A DNA stretch of 64,000 nt from Bog-473 sp963704355 (GTDB lineage: Bacteria; Actinomycetota; Acidimicrobiia; Acidimicrobiales; RAAP-2), in contig OY969891.1 of the NCBI GenBank assembly GCA_963704355.1, positions 3,968,001-4,032,000 of the forward strand. The letters are read 5' to 3'. Positions within the stretch are counted from its first letter, which is position 1. Each line of letters begins with the position of its first letter. The notes under the pieces were generated by a model. The model searched no databases and was not told the DNA's origin. It was given only the letters and a program-made list of their open reading frames with translations. Shown piece by piece: positions 59,328-64,000 of the stretch. The position numbers were made by a program, and so were the translations under genes.

Positions 59328-61043
59328 GTGAGCCCAGCTGACGCAGGGGTGGATGGCGGCGGTCCGGGACCGCTCGAGACGGTCGCAGCTGGCGTGCTGG
59401 CGCGGGTCGACGACCCCGGCCTCGGCCTGTGGGCGGGCGAGCTGCGCCTCAGCCACGCCGAAGTGGTCTCGCGTGCGGCGGCCCGGGCGGCCTGGTTGCA
59501 GGCGGGGCGGGTCGGTGGGGTTCCGTTCCACGTGGCGGTCCTGCTCGACAACGTGCCCGAGTTCGTCTTCTGGCTCGAGGCGGCGGCGCTCGCCGGTGCG
59601 GTCGTCGTCGGAGCCAACCCGACGCACCGCGGCGACGAGCTCGTGCGGGACCTCACCCACACCGAGTGCCAGTTCCTCGTGACCGACTCGGCGTCGCTGC
59701 CGCTCCTCGAGGGGTCGCGGGTCGGCGACGCCCTGGGCATCGTGACCGCGTCGAACCCCCGGATCCTCGTGGTCGACACGGCGGAGGGCCAGTCGCGTGT
59801 CCGCGCGTTCGAGGGCGCGGCCGCGTCGGAGGTCGCCGACGAGTCCGTGACCCCCGATTCGCTCGGGTACCTGATCTTCACTTCGGGGACGTCGGGCGCC
59901 CCGAAAGCGTGCCGGTGCACGCAGGGTCGCCTGGCCCGCATCGGCGTCGTCGCGTCCCAGATGTTCTCGCTCGGTCCGGCCGACGTCTGCTATCTGGCCA
60001 TGCCGCTCTTCCACTCCAACGCCTTGATGGCCGGCTGGGCCCCGGCGCTGATGGCCGGCTCGACGTTCGCGCTCCCCTCGACGGGGCGCTTCTCGGCCTC
60101 GGGCTTCCTGCCCGACGTGCGCGCCTCGGGGGCGACGTACTTCAACTACGTCGGGAAGCCGCTGTCCTACATCTTGGCGACGCCCCAGGGGCCCGACGAC
60201 GCCGACAACCCGCTGGTGCGCGTGTTCGGCAACGAAGGCTCGGCCGATGACCTGGGCCGCTTCGCCGAGCGCTTCGGGGTCGCGGTCACCGACTCCTACG
60301 GCTCGACCGAGGGTGGCGCCACCGTGGCGCGCACGCCCGACACGCCTCTCGGTGCGCTCGGCCGCGCCCCCGAAGGCACCGTCGTGCTGAATTCGGCCAC
60401 CGGCGAGGAGTGCCCGCCCGCCCGCTTCGACGCCCACGGCCGCCTGTTGAACGCGGAGGATGCCATCGGTGAGCTCGTGTCCAAGACGGGGGGAGCGGGC
60501 TTCGAGGGGTACTGGCGCAATGACGAGGCCGAGACGGCACGACTGCGCGAGGGCTGGTACTGGACCGGCGACCTCGCCTACCGCGACGAGGCCGGCTTCT
60601 TCTACTTCGCCGGGCGCGACCACGACTGGCTGCGCGTCGACGGGGAGAACTTCGCATCCGCGCCGATCGAGCGGATTCTGCAACGGCACCCCGACATCGT
60701 GCTGGCGTCCGTGTACGCCGTGCCGGACCCGGTGGTGGGCGACCAGGTCATGGCGGCCGTACAGCTGCGGCCGGGTGTCGATGGTCTCGACGGTTCTTCG
60801 TTGCTTGGTTTTCTGGCCGAGCAGGGCGACCTCGGGACGAAGTGGGCGCCGCGCTTCGTCCGGATGAGCGCGTCGCTGCCGATCACGGCGACCAACAAGG
60901 TGCTGAAGCGATCGTTGCGAGCCGAGCGTTGGAACTGCACCGAGCCCGTGCTGTGGCAGCCGGACAAGGGTGGGCCCTACCGCCCGTTGGATCGCGACGA
61001 GGCGGTGGCGCTCGAGTCGGCGGTGGGCGACCGGGTCATTTGA
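59328..61043 (+). CDS. Acyl-CoA synthetase, FadD17-like
   Basis: A 571-aa ANL ligase with LIFTSGTSGAPKACRCTQGR (P-loop), FNEGSADDLGRFAERFGVAVTDSYGSTEGGA, and YWTGDLAYRDEAGFFYFAGRDHDWLRVDGENFASAPIERIL (A8). Terminal Lys region ATNKVLKRSLRAE. The CRCTQGRLARIG segment is like FadD17 of the mycobacterial steroid regulon (my recollection). GTG 59328 start. A KstR-like site is upstream. Confidence 0.92.
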   Translation: MSPADAGVDGGGPGPLETVAAGVLARVDDPGLGLWAGELRLSHAEVVSRAAARAAWLQAGRVGGVPFHVAVLLDNVPEFVFWLEAAALAGAVVVGANPTHRGDELVRDLTHTECQFLVTDSASLPLLEGSRVGDALGIVTASNPRILVVDTAEGQSRVRAFEGAAASEVADESVTPDSLGYLIFTSGTSGAPKACRCTQGRLARIGVVASQMFSLGPADVCYLAMPLFHSNALMAGWAPALMAGSTFALPSTGRFSASGFLPDVRASGATYFNYVGKPLSYILATPQGPDDADNPLVRVFGNEGSADDLGRFAERFGVAVTDSYGSTEGGATVARTPDTPLGALGRAPEGTVVLNSATGEECPPARFDAHGRLLNAEDAIGELVSKTGGAGFEGYWRNDEAETARLREGWYWTGDLAYRDEAGFFYFAGRDHDWLRVDGENFASAPIERILQRHPDIVLASVYAVPDPVVGDQVMAAVQLRPGVDGLDGSSLLGFLAEQGDLGTKWAPRFVRMSASLPITATNKVLKRSLRAERWNCTEPVLWQPDKGGPYRPLDRDEAVALESAVGDRVI

Positions 61044-61057
61044 AATCGCCTCGTGCG

Positions 61058-61374
61058 TGTCTCTGATGAGAGCGCCGTGGGTGTCTCTGATGAGAGCGCC
61101 GTGGGTGTCTCTGAAAACTATGCACGGGCGTGTTTACGGTTTTTCGAGAACTTCGGCCGGGCGACCCATGAGGCCTCGAGCGGCCCTGCACCTATGTCCA
61201 ACGAGAGCGCCGTGGGTGTCTCTGAAAACTATGCACGGGCGTGTTTACGGTTTTTCGAGAACTTCGGCCGGGCGACCCATGAGGCCTCTAGCGGCCCTGC
61301 ACCTATGTCCAACGAGAGCGCCGTGGGTGTCTCTGAAAACTATGCACGACCCCGCTTATAGTTTTCGGAGACAT
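61058..61374. repeat. Nested tandem array of dispersed palindromic element, copies 5-7
   Basis: Two 24-bp units (TGTCTCTGATGAGAGCGCCG + TGGG) at 61058 and 61082, then two 111-bp units at 61106 and 61217 that differ by one base, then a third partial one from 61328. The last, 61328-61373, has the fullest palindrome: TGTCTCTGAAAACTAT and ATAGTTTTCGGAGACA match over 15 of 16. All lie in the convergent gap of 345 bp. Confidence 0.92.
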
Positions 61375-61388
61375 CCGGCAGAGGGCGC

Positions 61389-62567
61389 TCAGCGATCGAC
61401 GCCAAGCACCAACGCGCTGGTCGGGACCCCCGTCCCGGCCGTCACCACCACGTGCTCCAACCCGGCGACCTGGTTGACCGACGTACCACGCACCAGCCGG
61501 ACCGCCTCGGCGATCCCGTTCATGCCGTGCAGGTAGGCCTCGCCGAGTTGGCCGCCGTGCGTATTGATGGGCAGCGCGCCCCCGAGCTCGATGCGACCTT
61601 CACGCACGAAGTCCTTGGCTTCGCCCTTGGCGCAGAAGCCCAGCTCCTCCAATTGGTAGAGCACGTACGGCGTGAAGTGGTCGTAGAGGATGGCGGCCTG
61701 CATGTCCGCCGGACCGAGGCCCGAGGTCTCCCAGAGCTGGCGTGCCACCACGCTCATCTCGGGCAGCCCGAGCAGGTCGTCGCGGTAGTAGCTCGTCATC
61801 ATGTCCTGCCCCGCGCCCGAGCCTTGCGCCGCGGCGCGAATGACCACCGGCGCCGCGCCCAGGTCGCGTGCCCGCTCGAGTGAGGTCACGACGAGCGCCT
61901 GCCCGCCATCGGTCTCCTGGCAGCAGTCGAGGAGATGGAGAGGCTCCACGATCCAGCGGCTGGCCTGGTGCTCCTCGAGGGTGATCGGCTGCTCGTAGAA
62001 CCATGCCTTCGGGTTGGTCGCTGCGTGCTTGCGGTCGGCCACCGCCACGCGCCCCAGGTCCTCACTGGTCGCTCCTGTCACGTGCAGGTAACGCTGGGCT
62101 GCCATGGCCACCCACGACGCCGGCGTGAGCAACCCGACCGGCAGGTAGGACGCCATGTGCGCGTTCTCGGCGTTCGGCATCGGGGGCCGGCCCTGTACCC
62201 CGGCGCCGAAGCGGTTGCCCGAGCGCTCGTTAAACGCCCGGTAGCACACGACCACGTCGGCGACGCCCGAAGAGACCGCGAGCGCGGCCTGCTGAATGGT
62301 GGCGCATGCTGCACCACCGCCGTAGTGGATGCGGCTGAAGAACGTGAGATCGCCGACGCCCAGGCTGCGGGCGATGTCGATGTCGGGGTTGGTGTCGGAG
62401 GAGAACGTGACCATGCCCTGCACCTCCGAGGGCGCGATGCCCGCGTCCCCGAGGGCGGAGGCGACGGCCTCGACCGCCAATCGCAATTCCGAGCGACCCG
62501 AGTCCTTCGAGAATTCCGTGGCGCCGATGCCGGCGATGGCGGTGGTGCCGGAGAACGAGTGCGGCAT
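61389..62567 (-). CDS. Ltp2-like lipid-transfer/thiolase-fold protein
   Basis: A 392-aa thiolase-superfamily protein: TAIAGIGATEFSKDSGRSELRLAVEAVASALGDAGI, then IHYGGGAACATIQQAALAVSSGVADVVVCYRAFNERSG, and the end GGALPINTHGGQLGEAYLHGMNGIAEAVRLVRG. This pattern is the SCP-2/thiolase-like Ltp2 family, which in steroid degradation acts as a retro-aldolase. The typical thiolase Cys is not at its usual place. ATG start overlaps the stop of the hotdog gene. Confidence 0.88.
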   Translation of the reverse strand: MPHSFSGTTAIAGIGATEFSKDSGRSELRLAVEAVASALGDAGIAPSEVQGMVTFSSDTNPDIDIARSLGVGDLTFFSRIHYGGGAACATIQQAALAVSSGVADVVVCYRAFNERSGNRFGAGVQGRPPMPNAENAHMASYLPVGLLTPASWVAMAAQRYLHVTGATSEDLGRVAVADRKHAATNPKAWFYEQPITLEEHQASRWIVEPLHLLDCCQETDGGQALVVTSLERARDLGAAPVVIRAAAQGSGAGQDMMTSYYRDDLLGLPEMSVVARQLWETSGLGPADMQAAILYDHFTPYVLYQLEELGFCAKGEAKDFVREGRIELGGALPINTHGGQLGEAYLHGMNGIAEAVRLVRGTSVNQVAGLEHVVVTAGTGVPTSALVLGVDR

Positions 62568-63067
62568 CAGGCGGACCCTCCCCCACCGCCTGCGCTCCCG
62601 CCGTCCTCGCCGTCCTCGCCGAGCGGCAGGATCACTTGGACGGTGCCCGTCACGTGGTCGCCCAGGTCGTTGGCGCCGCGGATCGAGACGGTGACCACAC
62701 CGCTCCGGCCGTCGTCGCCGAGCGGGCCCTTGTCGGTGACCGAGCCGGTCAGCGTCATGGTGGAGTCGGGGTGGTTGGGCGCGCCGAGGCGGATGTTCAC
62801 CTCGGCCAGCCGGCTGCGCGGCCCCGACCAGTCGGTGACGTAGCGACCGACCAGCCCGTTCGTCGTGAGGATGTTCATGAAGATGTCCTTCGAGCCGCGG
62901 TCGCCGGCCAGGATGTGGTCGTGGTGCACGTCCTGGTAGTCGCGGCTGGCGATGGCGCCCGACACAATCAGCGTGCGGGTGATCGGCAGCACCAGCGTGG
63001 GCAGCTCGTCGCCCACCGACACGTCGAAAAAGGTGGGCCCGGCCGCGGCGGATGCCTTCGCCATCAT
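62567..63067 (-). CDS. MaoC-like hotdog hydratase (ChsH1-like)
   Basis: A 166-aa hotdog-fold protein: VGDELPTLVLPITRTLIVSGAIASRDYQDVHHDHILAG (hydratase D and H candidates in RDYQDVHHD), then IFMNILTTNGLVGRYVTDWSGPRSRLAEVNIRLG. In mycobacteria the partners ChsH1 and ChsH2 with Ltp2 remove the last side-chain carbons of cholesterol. Here only one is seen and a longer DUF35-type partner is not in the window. It has 4-nt overlaps at both ends. The tail GGSAGGGGGSA is low complexity. Confidence 0.85.
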   Translation of the reverse strand: MMAKASAAAGPTFFDVSVGDELPTLVLPITRTLIVSGAIASRDYQDVHHDHILAGDRGSKDIFMNILTTNGLVGRYVTDWSGPRSRLAEVNIRLGAPNHPDSTMTLTGSVTDKGPLGDDGRSGVVTVSIRGANDLGDHVTGTVQVILPLGEDGEDGGSAGGGGGSA

Positions 63068-64000
63068 CGCGCCGCCTCCGACTCGGCTTTCGCCAGCGCG
63101 TCCGCGGCAATGGCGGCTCCGAGCTTCGAGAGCTGCGCGCTCGGCCCGCCCAAGAGCAATTCGATCTGCTTGCCCCACAGGAAGTACCGGTGGATCGGGT
63201 ACGTGATGTCGGCGCCCATGCCGCCGTGCAGGTGCTGGGTGGCGTGCACCGCCCGCTGGCCGCGTTCGGAGGCCTGCCACTTGGCGACCCGCGCCGCCTC
63301 CGTCGCGTCGCGGCCGGTGTCGTAGCGCCACGCCGCGTTCTGCCACGTGACCCGCATCGCCTCGATGTCGATGGCGGCGTCCGCCGCTCGCAGCATCGTG
63401 CCCTGGAACGTCGAGAGCGGCCGGCCGAACTGGTGGCGCGTGTTGAGGTACGAAGCGGTCTGGGTCAGCGCCGCCTCGCACACGCCCACCTGCAGCGCGC
63501 ACAACCCGATCGCCGCGGCCATGAGCAGGTCGTCGAGGGCGGCCCGCCCCGCCGCGGGTGCCGCGAGGATCTCCTCGGGCCCGATGCGCACGGCGGCGAG
63601 GTGCAGATGCGGGTGGATCTCGCGGTTGGTGGTCACCGTGCGCTCGAGCGCGACGCCGGCGGCCTGGGGGTCGACGAGCGCGAGGAGCACGCCCCCGTCC
63701 CCGGTGTGGGCCGGCACGACGATGCGCGCGGCGAGGTGCGCCTGCGGCACGGCCAGTTCCGTGCCTTCGAGCACCCACCCATCGTCCGCCGCGGTGGCGC
63801 GCACGGGCGGCGTGGACGTCGGGCTGGCCGAGCTCCCGGTCAACGCGGCGCTGAGGACCGTCTCGCCGGCGACGACGCCGGGCAGCCAGCGCGTTCGTTG
63901 GGCGGCCGAGCCGAACCGGGCGATCGGGAGCGCGCCCAGCACGAGCGTCGTCCACAGCGGCACTGGCGCCACCGAGTTGCCCTGCGCCTCAATGAGCAGG
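63064..64000 (-). CDS. Acyl-CoA dehydrogenase, C-terminal part (window edge)
   Basis: The frame is open to base 64000, so the N-terminus is outside. What is left, about 310 residues, shows the acyl-CoA dehydrogenase C-terminal half: LNTRHQFGRPLSTFQGTMLRAADAAIDIEAMRVTWQNAAWRYDTGRDATEAARVAKWQASERGQRAVHATQHLHGGMGADITYPIHRYFLWGKQIELLLGG. Similar to the FadE28/FadE34-type steroid side-chain enzymes by context. Its stop overlaps the hotdog gene (ATGA). Confidence 0.9.
   Translation of the reverse strand, partial: LLIEAQGNSVAPVPLWTTLVLGALPIARFGSAAQRTRWLPGVVAGETVLSAALTGSSASPTSTPPVRATAADDGWVLEGTELAVPQAHLAARIVVPAHTGDGGVLLALVDPQAAGVALERTVTTNREIHPHLHLAAVRIGPEEILAAPAAGRAALDDLLMAAAIGLCALQVGVCEAALTQTASYLNTRHQFGRPLSTFQGTMLRAADAAIDIEAMRVTWQNAAWRYDTGRDATEAARVAKWQASERGQRAVHATQHLHGGMGADITYPIHRYFLWGKQIELLLGGPSAQLSKLGAAIAADALAKAESEAAR

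Noticed and set aside
60970..61536. Two overlapping reading frames through the 61 kb array, with repeated residues
   Set aside because: The 24-bp and 111-bp units are multiples of three, so frames stay open by construction; the sequence is a palindromic intergenic repeat and the protein has no signal or family.
1..64000. tRNA or rRNA genes
   Set aside because: No cloverleaf or rRNA-like segment was recognised on reading; a dedicated scan could still find one.

Overview
The window looks like a chromosomal contig from a high-GC actinobacterium, most likely an Acidimicrobiia-type soil or freshwater lineage. This is inferred from overall G+C, many GTG starts with 4-nt ATGA/GTGA overlaps, several putative F420-linked (LLM and Ddn-like) oxidoreductases, an HU protein with a lysine/alanine tail, the N-terminal GWW-ASDGKWYPPE motif of the 13.9 kb protein, and KstR-like operators. 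No rRNA, tRNA or CRISPR array was seen.

Layout. 0-8.5 kb is a copper island. A Met-rich membrane protein (cut by the window edge) and a small secreted protein are followed by copA and copZ on the minus strand. Divergent from these are a paralogue of the first membrane protein and a DUF5134 membrane protein, and a perfect TACTACG-N3-CGTAGTA palindrome lies between the two operons. An IS481-like insertion sequence separates the island from a BlaI/MecI/CopY-family repressor that carries seven cysteines at its N-terminus. 8.5-12.4 kb has a VKOR/DUF929 disulfide-forming pair and membrane proteins. 12.4-21.3 kb holds a VOC protein, HU, DUF5522 and DUF4190 proteins, an MDR dehydrogenase, a ferritin-like diiron protein, and an operon of three genes rich in YbjQ-type domains. 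21.5-23.25 kb is a probable mobile unit: a 542-aa orphan protein followed by a copy of a dispersed palindromic repeat. 23.3-36 kb is metabolic: a VOC/CMD/DUF7064 operon, AIM24, a methyltransferase, and a seven-gene plus-strand run (D12 DNA methylase, PPK2, LLM, amidase, cupin, P450).

36-41.9 kb has a TetR/MFS divergent pair around a large palindrome, small secreted proteins and an acyl-CoA dehydrogenase. 41.9-47.5 kb is biotin and riboflavin biosynthesis: bioB with a small bsaP-like zinc-ribbon gene, bioA-bioF-bioD on the other strand, and a riboflavin synthase of the archaeal RibC type. 47.5-64 kb is lipid and steroid type catabolism: a G1-family glutamic peptidase, acyl-CoA dehydrogenases, three acyl-CoA synthetases (one frameshifted), an LLM oxidoreductase, a hotdog hydratase, and an Ltp2-like thiolase. 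Two KstR-like operators sit in front of acyl-CoA ligase genes.

The main structures not explained by genes are a family of AT-rich imperfect palindromes starting TGTCTC and ending GAGACA. Copies lie at 15.9, 23.2, 36.1, 53.2 and 61.1-61.4 kb, all intergenic, and two loci show local tandem amplification. A separate 20-bp minisatellite lies at 53.1 kb.
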